Below are positions 46,085-55,341 of a DNA stretch of 64,000 nucleotides, piece after piece. The stretch is from Cupriavidus sp. D39 (GTDB lineage Bacteria; Pseudomonadota; Gammaproteobacteria; Burkholderiales; Burkholderiaceae), in NCBI RefSeq assembly GCF_026627925.1, contig NZ_JAPNLE010000009.1:5146001-5210000 (forward strand), read 5' to 3'. The notes under the pieces were generated by a model. The model was not told the DNA's origin, did no database searches, and was given only the letters and a program-made list of their open reading frames with translations. The position numbers and the translations under genes were made by a program. The number at the start of each line of letters is the position of its first letter. Positions within the stretch are counted from its first letter, which is position 1.

Positions 46085-47899
46085 TCAAGCCGGTTTTGCC
46101 TGATAGCTCGGCCCGCCCGGGCGGCTCGCGCATTCTTCGAAGATGCGTGCCTGGCATTGCGCACAGCCTGCGGGATCGAGGCGCGCAATGATGGTGTGCA
46201 GCGCCTGCCGCTTGGTGGAAAAGATGTGGCCCTCGCCTAGCTTCAGTGCGAAGCCGGTCTGGTCCCACGTCTGCAGCACCTGCGTGCGCGGACGATGGAA
46301 ATACAGGTCGCCGCCAGTGGCGCGCCGCTCGCTCAGCTCGCTTTCCCACATCTCGGCGCCGGCCAGGTCGATGAAGTTCATGCTCTTGGTCATGGCCAGC
46401 AGATGGATCTGGCCGGGGTAGGCGCTGCGTGCCTCGTGCAAGCGGTCCGTCACGTACTGGACCGCGCCGAAGTAGATCGCGCCTTCCATGCGCAGCAGCT
46501 TGAGCTGGGGGCATTCCGGTTGCGGACGATGCAGTTCGTCGAGCGGCGTGAAGCGCCGGTCGGGGTCGTCGGCGTCCGGGACCAGGCTGCGCACCGCCGG
46601 GCGCGAGGTGCGATAGAGATAGGCCACCAGCGACAGGATGGTGCCGAGCAAGACCGCCATCTCCAGGCGGATGGCCAGCGTGGCGACAAAGGTGCTGATG
46701 GCGATGGCGAATTCCGTGCGGCTCAGGCTGGCAATACGGCGCAGCCGGCTGAGATCGAACAGGCCCCAGGCCACTAGCAGCAACATCGCGGCGATGGCGG
46801 CCAGCGGGATCTGCGCCAGCAGCGAGGCACTGGCCGTGACCAGCACCACCAGCAACAAGGCCGAGAAAATGCTGGCCAGCGGCGTCTGCGCGCCGGCCTC
46901 GTAGTTGGGCATGGAGCGGTTCAGCGAGCCGCAGGAAATATAGGCGGAGAACAAGCCACCCGCGATATTCGACAGCCCCTGCCCGATGAACTCGCGGTTG
47001 GCATCGATGTGCTGGCCCGAACGCAGCGCCACCGCCTTGGCGATCGAGATCGACTGGCCGAGCGCCACGATGGTCAGCGCTGCGGCAATGCCCAGCAGGT
47101 CGGGGATCGCCTGCCAGGAAATACTCGGCAGGTGGAAGGGCGGGATGGCCGACGGAATCGGGCCGACCACATTGACGTGGCGCGCGCCCGCGCTCCAGCC
47201 CGGCGCGTTGAGCAGCAGGGCGACGCCGTAGCCCGCCAGCAGGCCGATCAGCATGAAGGGCAGGCGGCGCGAGATGCGCTTCACCGCAATGGTCACCGCC
47301 AGCGTGATCGCGGCGACCGTGAACGCGCTCCAGTTGATGCCGTCGGCATTGTCCAGCAGGAAGCGCACCACGCCGAAGGCGCTCGTGCCCGTCGGCACGG
47401 CCAGCCCGAACAGGTCCTTGAGCGCATAGAGCCCGATCAGCGTCGCCGCGCCGCACGTGAATCCAAGCAGCACCGAGGGCGAGATGAAGTTGGCCAGCGT
47501 GCCAAGGCGCAAGGTGCCCACGGCAAGCTGCAGCAAGCCAACCATGATGGTGACGGCGAGCGCCAGGTTGATGTACTCGGGACTGCCGGCAAATGCCACC
47601 GGGCTCAGCATGGCGAACAGCGCCAGCGAGTTGGCGTTGGTCGGGCCGGACATGACATGCCAGCTGGAGCCGAACAAGGCTGCCACGATGCAGGGAATGA
47701 CCGCCGCGTAGATGCCGTATTGCGGCGGCAGGCCGGCGAGCGTGGCAAAGGCCACGCCCTGCGGCAGCACCAGCACCGCGCCGAGCAGGCCCGCAACCAG
47801 GTCCGCACGCAAGGAGGCGCGGCTCACGCGGTGACGCCATGCCGGCAACAGGCGCCCGAGCATCCGGTCGCTTGTGCCCCGCGCAGCTGGGGCCGTCAT
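46085..47899 (-). CDS. SulP-family anion transporter with STAS domain
   Basis: A 604-residue inner-membrane protein. The N-terminal 400 residues form the SulP transporter domain ('DLVAGLLGAVLVLPQGVAFA', 'GLPPQYGIYAAVIPCIVAAL', 'GQGLSNIAGGLFSAY'), followed by a STAS domain (from about residue 430; 'LLAMTKSMNFIDLAGAEMWE'). The family moves sulfate, bicarbonate, dicarboxylates or other anions; the substrate cannot be fixed. Its start codon overlaps the HpaR-like stop codon by 4 bases (47896-47899), so the two are translationally coupled. Confidence 0.88.
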   Translation of the reverse strand: MTAPAARGTSDRMLGRLLPAWRHRVSRASLRADLVAGLLGAVLVLPQGVAFATLAGLPPQYGIYAAVIPCIVAALFGSSWHVMSGPTNANSLALFAMLSPVAFAGSPEYINLALAVTIMVGLLQLAVGTLRLGTLANFISPSVLLGFTCGAATLIGLYALKDLFGLAVPTGTSAFGVVRFLLDNADGINWSAFTVAAITLAVTIAVKRISRRLPFMLIGLLAGYGVALLLNAPGWSAGARHVNVVGPIPSAIPPFHLPSISWQAIPDLLGIAAALTIVALGQSISIAKAVALRSGQHIDANREFIGQGLSNIAGGLFSAYISCGSLNRSMPNYEAGAQTPLASIFSALLLVVLVTASASLLAQIPLAAIAAMLLLVAWGLFDLSRLRRIASLSRTEFAIAISTFVATLAIRLEMAVLLGTILSLVAYLYRTSRPAVRSLVPDADDPDRRFTPLDELHRPQPECPQLKLLRMEGAIYFGAVQYVTDRLHEARSAYPGQIHLLAMTKSMNFIDLAGAEMWESELSERRATGGDLYFHRPRTQVLQTWDQTGFALKLGEGHIFSTKRQALHTIIARLDPAGCAQCQARIFEECASRPGGPSYQAKPA

Positions 47900-48344
47900 G
47901 CTTGCGGGTCTCGCTCGCCGAGGCTCACCAGCAATTCGTCGATGGCGCCATAGACCTTGCCCAGCCGCTCGGCGCCGATCATCTGCTCGAGCTCCTCATA
48001 GCGGCGGTCGATCAGCGGCTCCATCTCGGCGATCAGGACGCGGCATTTGTCGGTCAGCGAGATCAACTGGCGGCGCTGGTCCGTGGTGGAGCGCGAGCGC
48101 AGGATCAGGCCCGCTTCCTCCATGCTCGACAGCATGCGGGTAAGACTCGGGCTCAGGATCAGGCAGGCATCGGCGAGCTGGTTGGGCTCCATCTCGCCTT
48201 GCTCGTTGAGGGTGCGCACCACGCGCCATTGCTGCTCGGTCATGCCGTGCTGGCGCAGGATGGGCCGAAAGCCCGCCATCAACGTTTCGCGGGCTTGCAG
48301 CAGCAGGTGGGGAGGTTGCGGTGGCGGAAGGTAGCCGGTTTCAT
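47896..48344 (-). CDS. HpaR-like MarR-family regulator, one frameshift
   Basis: Repair gives 149 residues: from ATG at 48342-48344 'MKPATFRHRNLP' joins 'HLLLQARETLMAGFRPILRQ' after adding one base to the GGGG run at 48309-48312. The 'FRHRNLPxLLLQARE' start is typical of HpaR, the homoprotocatechuate regulator subgroup of MarR. Wing: 'ILSPSLTRMLSSMEEAGLIL' and 'TDQRRQLISLT'. No hpa genes are nearby, so the SulP gene just downstream is the only obvious target. Confidence 0.82.
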
Positions 48345-48441
48345 GCCCGCAAGTGTAGCCGTGCAGCCGCCCGGACGCGAGCCGGTGGCTACCCGGATAT
48401 GCTGAGCGCTGGCTGGGCGGCTGGCGCTCTGGCGCAACGCC

Positions 48442-49239
48442 TCAGCCCAGGTCGAGCGTGGCCACCACCGGTGTGTGGTCCGACGGCTGCTCCCAGGTGC
48501 GTGGCACGCGATCGATCACGCAGGCGCTGCACGCCTCGCGCAGGGCCTGCGACAACAGGACGTGGTCGATGCGCAGGCCGGCGTTGCGGCGGAACGCAAA
48601 CATGCGGTAGTCCCACCAGGAGAAGCTTTTCTCCGGTTGCTCGAACATGCGGAACGCGTCGGTCAGCCCAAGCGCCTCCAGCGCCCGGAACGCGTCGCGC
48701 TCCGGTGGCGACACCAGGTTCTGCCCCTCCCACTTCTTGGGATCGTGCACATCCCGGTCTTCGGGCGCGATATTGAAGTCGCCCAGCAGCGCGAGCTTCG
48801 GGTACTTCACCATCTCCTCCTGCAGCCACGCGGTGATCGCCTTCAGCCAGCCCAGCTTGTAGGTGAACTTGTCGGAGTCCGGGGCCTGCCCGTTGGGGAA
48901 GTACGCGCACACCAGGCGCACGTCGCCATAGGTCGCCGCCACCACGCGCTGCTGGGCGTCGTCAAAGGCGGGGATATTGCGCACCACGTCGGTTGGCGTC
49001 GCCATGGTGGCATTGCGCGCCAGGATCGCCACGCCGTTGTACGTCTTCTGGCCGGTGAACACGCTGTGGAAGCCCGCGCTCTCCAGCTCGGCCAGCGGGT
49101 ACTTGTCGTCCGGCATCTTCAGCTCCTGCAGGCACAGGGCATCGATCGGCGTGTCGGCCTTTTCCTGCTCGATCAGCCAGTCCAGCACCTGCGGTAGCCG
49201 GACCTTGAGCGAGTTGACGTTCCAGGTTGCGATTCTCAT
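48442..49239 (-). CDS. xthA: Exodeoxyribonuclease III / AP endonuclease
   Basis: A 265-residue Mg-dependent nuclease for base-excision repair: removes 3' blocking groups and cuts at AP sites. Motifs: 'MRIATWNVNSLKVRLPQVLD' (Asn), 'CLQELKMPDDKYP' (metal Glu), 'LLGDFNIAPEDRDV' (Asp/Asn) and 'PSDHTPVVATLDL' (catalytic Asp-His). Length is normal. ATG at 49237-49239. Confidence 0.92.
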   Translation of the reverse strand: MRIATWNVNSLKVRLPQVLDWLIEQEKADTPIDALCLQELKMPDDKYPLAELESAGFHSVFTGQKTYNGVAILARNATMATPTDVVRNIPAFDDAQQRVVAATYGDVRLVCAYFPNGQAPDSDKFTYKLGWLKAITAWLQEEMVKYPKLALLGDFNIAPEDRDVHDPKKWEGQNLVSPPERDAFRALEALGLTDAFRMFEQPEKSFSWWDYRMFAFRRNAGLRIDHVLLSQALREACSACVIDRVPRTWEQPSDHTPVVATLDLG

Positions 49240-49375
49240 GTTTGTCCTAGCTATTTGAAAATTAGTGCGAGCGGGGCGTAGTGTTATCGGGGCCCGCCAT
49301 GCCGGCCTGTAGTTTTATCACGCCTCGGCTGAAAGTCCACTTCCGCTTGACCGCATGCATCGCACGGTTGTGCTA

Positions 49376-49395
49376 GACTAGTCAGGTAACTAGTC
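49376..49395. promoter_or_regulatory. Inverted repeat in front of the toxin-antitoxin operon
   Basis: GACTAGT-CAGGTA-ACTAGTC: perfect 7-base arms ending 11 bases before the antitoxin ATG. This is the expected position of an autoregulatory operator. Confidence 0.65.
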
Positions 49396-49406
49396 ATTCT
49401 GTGATC

Positions 49407-49664
49407 ATGAAAACCTGGCCTGTGCAAGACGCCAAAGCGCGTTTCAGCGAATTCCTCGATGCGTGCCTAGCGGACGGGCCGCAAATGGTGACCAGGCGCG
49501 GTGCCGAAGCAGCCGTGCTCGTGCCGGCGGCGGAGTGGCGCCGATTGCAAGCCGCCGCCAGGCCGTCCCTCAAGGCGTTGCTGCTGTCGGACAGCGCGCG
49601 TACCGAGTATCTGGTGCCGTCGCGTGGTGCGGCGCGCCGTCGGCGCGTCGTGCCAATTCGATAA
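49407..49664 (+). CDS. Type II antitoxin, Phd/YefM family
   Basis: An 85-residue protein with the Phd/YefM DNA-binding N-terminus ('MKTWPVQDAKARFSEFLDAC', 'MVTRRGAEAAVLVPAAEWRR') and a C-terminal tail that would wrap the toxin. Start at ATG 49407, since the GTG at 49401 has no ribosome site. The PIN toxin gene follows after 9 bases. A perfect inverted repeat sits just upstream, as expected for autorepression. Confidence 0.88.
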   Translation: MKTWPVQDAKARFSEFLDACLADGPQMVTRRGAEAAVLVPAAEWRRLQAAARPSLKALLLSDSARTEYLVPSRGAARRRRVVPIR

Positions 49665-49673
49665 GCGGCTCGC

Positions 49674-50087
49674 ATGTATCTGCTCGACACCAACGTCATT
49701 TCCGAACTGCGCCGGCCTCGCCCGCATGGGGCGGTTGTCGCCTGGCTCCAGTCGGTAGCCGACAGCGCCCTGCATTTGTCGGCCGTCACCCTCGGCGAGA
49801 TCCAGGCCGGCATCGAACTGACGCGCGATCAGGACGCCGCGAAGGCGGACGCGATCTCGCAGTGGGCCGATCAGGTCTGCGCCGCGTATAACGTGCTTCC
49901 CATGGATGCGCAGACTTTCCGCCTGTGGGCATGCCTCATGCACGGCCGCTCTGACACGCTGTATGAAGATGCGATGATCGCGGCCACGGCGAAGCGGCAC
50001 AAGCTCACCGTGGTAACGCGCAACGTCAGCGACTTCGCGCATTTTGCCGTCGACGTATTCAATCCGTTTGAACCGAGTCCGGGCTGA
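49674..50087 (+). CDS. Type II toxin, PIN-domain ribonuclease (VapC/FitB-like)
   Basis: A 137-residue PIN nuclease: 'MYLLDTNVISELRRPRP' (first Asp), 'LHLSAVTLGEIQAGIELTRD' (Glu), 'LYEDAMIAATAKRHKLTVVT' (Asp in EDAM), then 'RNVSDFAH' (last Asp), so the acidic site is complete. It would cleave RNA when free of antitoxin. This is FitB-like pairing with a Phd-type antitoxin. It is near a large set of metabolic genes with no further mobile signals. Confidence 0.88.
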   Translation: MYLLDTNVISELRRPRPHGAVVAWLQSVADSALHLSAVTLGEIQAGIELTRDQDAAKADAISQWADQVCAAYNVLPMDAQTFRLWACLMHGRSDTLYEDAMIAATAKRHKLTVVTRNVSDFAHFAVDVFNPFEPSPG

Positions 50088-50238
50088 GGGAGGCCTGAAA
50101 AAGCTGCGCGTTGATTCGCCTGGGGTGTGGTTGGGCAGTGGAAGGGGCAGCGTTGATCGGCTTCTACTACATCAGGCAGCGCGCTTGCAGCGTGTTGCGC
50201 CGGCGGTGCGCGGATGCAACCTGCCTGGGCCAGAATCC

Positions 50239-50634
50239 TCAGGCCCAGGTCTCATGCAAGTGTCGCCACGTGATACGCGCATCGTCCCCAGCCGCGAACA
50301 GCGCCGTGGCACGCCGTTCGGACGTGCCCGTGTTCCAGGCCTGCGTCTCCCGGTAGCTGACCGTGGCCGAGCGCGCGTCCACGTGCGCAAGCGTCAATTC
50401 ATCGATCTTGATCTGCAGCCCGGGCCGGGCGCCGCGCAGCCGTGCGAACAGCGCGGGAAAGCCGCCTTGCTCCATGCGCGCACCGGTTGGCGAAATCATG
50501 CTGAAGCCCGGCCCAAACCGTTGCAGCAGCGTTTCCAGTACGGCGTCGGGGCAAGCGGCGCTCGACAGCCATTGCTCGATCAGCACATGGGTCTCAGCAA
50601 CTTCAAGCAGGCAAAGCTTTGCGAGGTCAGGCAT
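50239..50634 (-). CDS. SnoaL/DUF4440-like small protein
   Basis: A 131-residue protein with a cone-shaped NTF2-like pattern: 'LAKLCLLEVAETHVLIEQWL', 'FSMISPTGARMEQGGFPALF', 'IKIDELTLAHVDARSATVSY', ending 'ITWRHLHETWA'. It has no obvious catalytic residues. It starts 46 bases downstream of the MFS gene on the same strand, so they likely form one operon. Function unknown. Confidence 0.65.
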   Translation of the reverse strand: MPDLAKLCLLEVAETHVLIEQWLSSAACPDAVLETLLQRFGPGFSMISPTGARMEQGGFPALFARLRGARPGLQIKIDELTLAHVDARSATVSYRETQAWNTGTSERRATALFAAGDDARITWRHLHETWA

Positions 50635-50679
50635 GGATGGGTGTTCCTTTGAGAGTAGGCGGGTGCGTTGCCCTGGAGG

Positions 50680-52083
50680 TTAGCGAGGCGTTGATGATGC
50701 CGCTGGCTGGCGACCGTCGTCCAGGCGCCAGACGACAAGCAGCGGCACGAGGGTGCATAAGCTGGCGATGAGAAAACACCCATGGAAATACCTGCGTCAG
50801 CACAAGGGCGCCGCGTGCCTGGGCGAGGTCGGCGATGCCCTGCCGGGCCAGCAGCTGCCCCAATAAAAGGCTGGCCAGGGCGACGCCGGCGCAAAACGAC
50901 AATTGACGATTCAGGTTCCATATGGCGCTGGCACGACCCATCCACGCCGGGGCCACATTCAGCAGCGCCAGGGTTTGCGCAACGCTTGAGCAGATGCCGC
51001 CGCCAGCCCCCATCAGCGCGAAGGCGGCCACCATGCGCAGCGTGTCGCCAGCTTCGCTCACGGTCGCCAGCATGGCGATGCCCGCCGCGTGCGCGCCGAG
51101 AGCCGGCAGCAGCAGGAAGCGGGCCCCCAGCCTGTTGAAGAGCCGCCCGGCCAGCGTCATCCCCGCTGCGGCCGCCAGGGCGTAGGGAATCATCAGGGCC
51201 CCCGCATCGACGGCCTTCAGGCCTAGCGCGCTTTGCAGGAAGAACATATTGAGCAGGCTGACGCCGGTAAACACGCCGGGCACGAACAGGTAGACGACCA
51301 TGGCTGCCCGTAGCAGCGGATCACGCAGCACGCGCAAATCCAGGACCGGGTGCTGCCGCCGGCGTACATGCCGCAACAGCAGCAAGCCGGCGGCGACGCC
51401 GCCTGCGACGAGCGCGGTGCCCACGCTATCCCCGACATGCTCGAAACGCGACAAGCCGATCAGCAGCAGCACAAGCGACAGGCTGACCAGCCCCATGCCA
51501 GCAAGGTCTGGCTGGTGTCCCTGGATGTTCTCGCCTGGCCGCAGCCAGAGCACGGCAAGCACAAGGGCCACCAGGGCCAACGGGACGTTGAGCCAGAAGA
51601 CCCAGTGCCATCCCAGGCTGTCCACGACGTAGCCGCCCACCAGGGGAGACAACGCTGGCGCGAGTAGCGCGCAGGCCATCACGATCACCGACAAACGCGC
51701 GCGCTCGGCCTGGGGGTAGAGCCGGTACGTCATGGCTTGCCCGACAGGAATCAGAAGCCCGCCCCCAGGCCCTGCAGCAACCGCCACGCGATCAGCGCCT
51801 CGATGCTGCCGGCGAATCCGGCGCCGGCCGCGGCCAGCCAAAAAATTCCCAGCGATGCCACGAAGATCGCCTTGTCGCCGTAGCGGCCCGCCAGCCATGT
51901 GCTCGCCGGGATGACCAGCGTCAGCCCCAGCGTGTAGGCATTGGCCACCCACGCGACGGCCCCAACGGACGTTTGCAGCGACTGGCCGATATCGGGAAAC
52001 GCGACCGACGCCATGAACATGTTGACCAGGTCGATAAAGAAGCCGAGGAGGTAGACCGACGCAACGCGTGATTTGTAGGGCAT
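50680..52083 (-). CDS. MFS drug efflux transporter (14-helix DHA2-type), two frameshifts
   Basis: A multidrug-type H+ antiporter of about 467 residues after repair. It starts 'MPYKSRVASVYLLGFFIDLV' (ATG at 52081-52083), with 'DIGQSLQTSVGAVAWVANAYTL' motif regions. The frame breaks at CCC 51758-51760 (one base short; 'LLQGLGAG' joins 'LLIPVGQAMTYRLYP'), and again near 50780 (one base extra), where repair ends the protein 'LLVVWRLDDGRQPAASSTPR'. The LysR gene at 52227 is divergent and probably controls it. The SnoaL-like gene follows downstream. Confidence 0.82.
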
Positions 52084-52226
52084 GGGAAGTCGTGCAATGG
52101 CGCCGCGCGCCATGCAGGTTCAGGCGGGAAGACGGCATTCTAGAAACCCTGGAGCGATAAAAAAACAACCTTGCGGCCGATATACTGTTCTCTGATTTTT
52201 GACAATAGGCCTGGGCCGCTGAGAAC

Positions 52227-53117
52227 ATGATCAACCTGAACCGTCTGGCGATGTTCGTGGCCGTGGTGGAATGTGGCTCGTTCACCGCGGCAGCCGACAC
52301 GCTGGGCACCACCAAGGCCGTGGTCAGCTTCAACGTGAAGCAGCTGGAGCAAGAGCTGTCGGTGGCTTTGCTGACGCGCAGCACGCGGCGCCTGGCGCTG
52401 ACGGAGGCGGGCGAGCGGTTCTTCCACGATTGCGCGGTCTTGTTGAAGCAGGCAGACGCGGCAGTGGAGCAGGTCCGGTCGGGACATTCGTCCTTCTCGG
52501 GCAGCTTGCGCGTGACGGCGTCAGTGGATTACGGCAACCTCGTCGTTGCCCCCGCGCTGGCCGGGTTTGCGCGCCTGCATCCCGATCTGCGGGTGAGCTA
52601 CCAGGCCAGCTCGACCCACGCCGACCTGATCGCGGAGCGGTTGGACGTCGCCATCCGGGTGGGGCCGCTGGAAGACTCGGGGCATCGCGCTAACCCGATC
52701 GGGCATTTCAAGCTGGTGATCGTCGCCAGCCCGGCATTGCTGAGGACAAGCGGCACGCCCGATTCGCTGCAGGCGATGGCGGCGCTGCCGTGGCTTGCCA
52801 ATCGCGCGGGGCAGAGCGGGCAATGGACCCTGTCCGACGCACAAGGCCAGCCGCACACGATCCGGGTCCGCAACGTGGCCCACGCGGATACGGCCTCGGC
52901 CTTGCTAGCGTTTGTGCTGGCCGGCTGCGGCGTCGCGGCGCTGCCCGAGTGGCTGCTTGGCGACCATCTCAAGAGCGGACGGCTCCAGATCCTGATGCCG
53001 GACCATGCCTTGCCAAGGACCGAGGTCTTCGCCGTCTATCCGGATACGCGGCACGTTAGCGCCAAGGTCCGCGGGTTTATCGACCATCTGCGCGCATCCG
53101 GGCCCGCAAAGGGCTAG
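52227..53117 (+). CDS. LysR-family regulator, divergent from the MFS efflux gene
   Basis: A 296-residue regulator: HTH 'SFTAAADTLGTTKAVVSFNV' (residues 16-35), effector domain from about 90 ('LRVTASVDYGNLVVAPALAG'). The layout of LysR next to a divergent efflux gene over a 143-base gap is the standard way of controlling drug exporters. Its last four bases overlap the convergent GntR gene. Confidence 0.9.
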   Translation: MINLNRLAMFVAVVECGSFTAAADTLGTTKAVVSFNVKQLEQELSVALLTRSTRRLALTEAGERFFHDCAVLLKQADAAVEQVRSGHSSFSGSLRVTASVDYGNLVVAPALAGFARLHPDLRVSYQASSTHADLIAERLDVAIRVGPLEDSGHRANPIGHFKLVIVASPALLRTSGTPDSLQAMAALPWLANRAGQSGQWTLSDAQGQPHTIRVRNVAHADTASALLAFVLAGCGVAALPEWLLGDHLKSGRLQILMPDHALPRTEVFAVYPDTRHVSAKVRGFIDHLRASGPAKG

Positions 53118-53827
53118 GGCTTGAACGAGCCCTCGATGGTATAGCGCGACCCCGGATGCACCAGCCGCGCCAGCGTGATCGGCGAGCCCTGGCTTTCGGT
53201 GCGGCGGATCACGATCAGGCAGGGCTCGCTTGGCTTGACGCCCAGCAGCTCGGCCTCCTGCTCGGTGGGCAGTTGCGCCTCGATGGAGTATTGCGCCTCC
53301 CACAGCGGTGCCACGGTCAGCAGGTAATTGGTGGGCGTGGTCTTGGTGAAGTCCACGTCCAGGTAGTCAGGCGCGCGGGCGGGGTTGACGTAGCGATCCT
53401 CGCATAGCAGCGGTATGCCGTTCTCGCTATGCACGATCAAGGTGTGGAAGACCTTGCTGCCGACGGGCAATCCGATCCGCACCGCCAATGCCTCGGTGAC
53501 GACTTCGGCGCGCGCCATATGCACGTCCGAGCGGTGGCGGTGGCCCCGCTCCGTGATCTCGTCGTGCAGGTCGCGGATGGTCAGGGTGGACGACGCGCGA
53601 TAGGGCTGGGTGGCGAACGTGCCCACGCCCTGCACGCGCTCGACCAGGCCTTCGGCCTGCAACTCGCGCACCGCCCGGTTGGCGGTCATGCGGCTGACGC
53701 GGAACTGGGTGACCAGCTCGGATTCCGACGGCATCAGCGTGCCGGGCGGCCAGCGCCCGGCGCTGAGTCCGTCCTTCAGGTAGTTCTTGATGTGCGCGTA
53801 GGCGGCGGCGGGTGGCAGGTAGGTCAT
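53114..53827 (-). CDS. GntR-family regulator, HutC subgroup
   Basis: A 237-residue regulator starting 'MTYLPPAAAYAHIKNYLKDG' (ATG at 53825-53827). GntR winged helix at residues 8-75 ('MPSESELVTQFRVSRMTANR', 'GLVERVQGVGTFAT'), then a UTRA ligand-binding domain ('HTLIVHSENGIPLLCEDRYV', 'TPTNYLLTVAPLWEAQYSIE'). The 'PTNYLL' and 'CEDRYVNP' blocks recall the histidine-utilisation repressor HutC, but no hut enzymes are here. The divergent MFS gene is the probable target. Confidence 0.85.
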   Translation of the reverse strand: MTYLPPAAAYAHIKNYLKDGLSAGRWPPGTLMPSESELVTQFRVSRMTANRAVRELQAEGLVERVQGVGTFATQPYRASSTLTIRDLHDEITERGHRHRSDVHMARAEVVTEALAVRIGLPVGSKVFHTLIVHSENGIPLLCEDRYVNPARAPDYLDVDFTKTTPTNYLLTVAPLWEAQYSIEAQLPTEQEAELLGVKPSEPCLIVIRRTESQGSPITLARLVHPGSRYTIEGSFKP

Positions 53828-53982
53828 GGCACGCAGTTTACTTGACCACGCTTGTCTAGCCAATTTCCATTGGCGGGGATTTTCCGTTTTCACGTCGGCG
53901 TCCGCCAGGGAAAGGGCGGCGGCGGCCTTTGGGTTTGGCTTTGCTCAGGGTAATCCCGACTCGTTGATTTATTGTCCTATCC

Positions 53983-53992
53983 TGTATATACA
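53983..53992. promoter_or_regulatory. TGTATATACA palindrome, probable GntR/HutC operator
   Basis: A 10-base perfect palindrome in the GntR/MFS intergenic region, 74 bases before the MFS start and 156 before the regulator start. HutC-type repressors bind sites of this form (TGTATATACA). Confidence 0.6.
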
Positions 53993-54065
53993 ATATGCGG
54001 TGCAATCGATGATTCGCGGTTGCGGGATGCGTGGGAGTGCAGGCGAAAGGGCTATCGGGGACGGC

Positions 54066-55307
54066 ATGGCGAGGGCGAGCGCAAGGGTGAATGTATTTCC
54101 GGGTTGGTATGTGGTTGGCGCGACGCACGTGCTGCTGGCGCTCATATTTGGCGCCGCGTACTCGTTCGGCGCATTTTTCGCGAGTATCCAGGAGGGTTTC
54201 CGGGTGGGTAGTTCGTCGACGGCTTCGGTGTTTTCGTTCACCGCGCTTATTTACTACATGGTGGGCGTATTCTCGGGCTCCCTGGCCGACCGGATCTCCA
54301 CCCGCCGGGTCATTGCGATGGGCATCGTCTTGCTGGCGCTGGGCTTTGCCATTGCCAGCGTCGTCACGGATTCGCTGGCGTGGTTCCTGGTTGCCTTCTG
54401 TTCGCTGGTGGGCCTGGGCGTCGGCCTGGTCTATGTGCCGGCGGTGACGGCGGTGCAGCGCTGGTTCGTCAGGCATCGCAGCAGGGCGTCGGGCCTTGCG
54501 CTGGCGGGCACCGGGCTTGGCACGTTTGTCGGACCGGTGGTGGCGGGGCTGCTGATGAAGCAGATGAGCTGGCAGGCGACGATGCGTTGCTTCGCGCTGG
54601 CCATCGCCGTGGTCGGGCTGGCTATGGCGATGCTGCTAAAGGGGCGGCCGGAGGAGGCCGGTCTCCATCCCGATGGCGCACCTGCGGCGCTTGGCACTGC
54701 CCATTCGCACCTTCCATCCGGGCTCAGCCTGGCGCAGGCCGTGCGCGGCGGGCGATTCTGGTGGTACTTCGGCGCCATCCTGCTGGGCTCGGTCGGCCTG
54801 TTCGCCGCGCTGGTCCATATCCATCCGTACGCGCGGCAGCATGGCTTGTCTTCCACGGCGGGGAATCTGCTGATCGGGCTGGTGGGTGCCGGCAATATCC
54901 TGGGCCGCCTGTTGCTGGGCGGGCTGGGTGACAGGCTGGGTCCCGGGCGGCTGCTCTTGTGGCTGACGCTGATGCTCGCGCTGCTCAACGGCGCGTGGCT
55001 TGGGGCAACGAGCTTCCCGGCGCTGGCGCTGTTCGCCGTCCTGTTCGGCGCGGCCAACGGCGGCTGCATTTCCTTGTACCCGGCGCTGGCCGCGACATGG
55101 TTCGGCACGGCTAACCTTGGGGCGATCCTGGGGGCGTTGTATATCGCGGTGGGCATTGCCGCGATGGCTGGCGGCAGCCTGGCCGGCTGGCTTTTCGATG
55201 CCTACGGCAGCTACTCGGTGGCGATTGCGGCGAGCGGGTGCTGCGCATTGCTGTCGACCGCCTGCATTGCCCGTGCGAGCCGCCATGAAAAAAGCGGCTC
55301 AGACTGA
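54066..55307 (+). CDS. MFS transporter, oxalate/formate antiporter-like (monocarboxylate) subgroup
   Basis: A 413-residue 12-helix transporter: 'NVFPGWYVVGATHVLLALIF' start, 'FGAFFASIQEGFRVGSSSTA' (OFA/MCT signature), 'GSLADRISTRRVIAMGIVLL' loop 2-3 motif, and a second half from about 220. ATG 54066 chosen with GGGGA upstream. Divergent from the GntR regulator. A stop-overlapping hairpin serves the opposite strand. Substrate likely a carboxylate, not provable. Confidence 0.82.
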   Translation: MARASARVNVFPGWYVVGATHVLLALIFGAAYSFGAFFASIQEGFRVGSSSTASVFSFTALIYYMVGVFSGSLADRISTRRVIAMGIVLLALGFAIASVVTDSLAWFLVAFCSLVGLGVGLVYVPAVTAVQRWFVRHRSRASGLALAGTGLGTFVGPVVAGLLMKQMSWQATMRCFALAIAVVGLAMAMLLKGRPEEAGLHPDGAPAALGTAHSHLPSGLSLAQAVRGGRFWWYFGAILLGSVGLFAALVHIHPYARQHGLSSTAGNLLIGLVGAGNILGRLLLGGLGDRLGPGRLLLWLTLMLALLNGAWLGATSFPALALFAVLFGAANGGCISLYPALAATWFGTANLGAILGALYIAVGIAAMAGGSLAGWLFDAYGSYSVAIAASGCCALLSTACIARASRHEKSGSD

Positions 55308-55313
55308 GCCGCT
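55287..55313 (-). terminator. Intrinsic terminator of prlC, inside the 3' end of the MFS gene
   Basis: On the minus strand AGCGGCTCA-GTC-TGAGCCGCT then six T, 29 bases past the prlC stop. It overlaps the last codons of the convergent MFS gene. Confidence 0.85.
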
Positions 55314-55341
55314 CAACGGGTTTTGCTGAAGGCGTTCTGCC

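Noticed and set aside
53983..53992. Second LexA box in front of the 54-kb MFS gene
   Set aside because: The extended sequence CTGT-ATATACAA-TATG does not end in ACAG; it fits a HutC-type palindrome instead.
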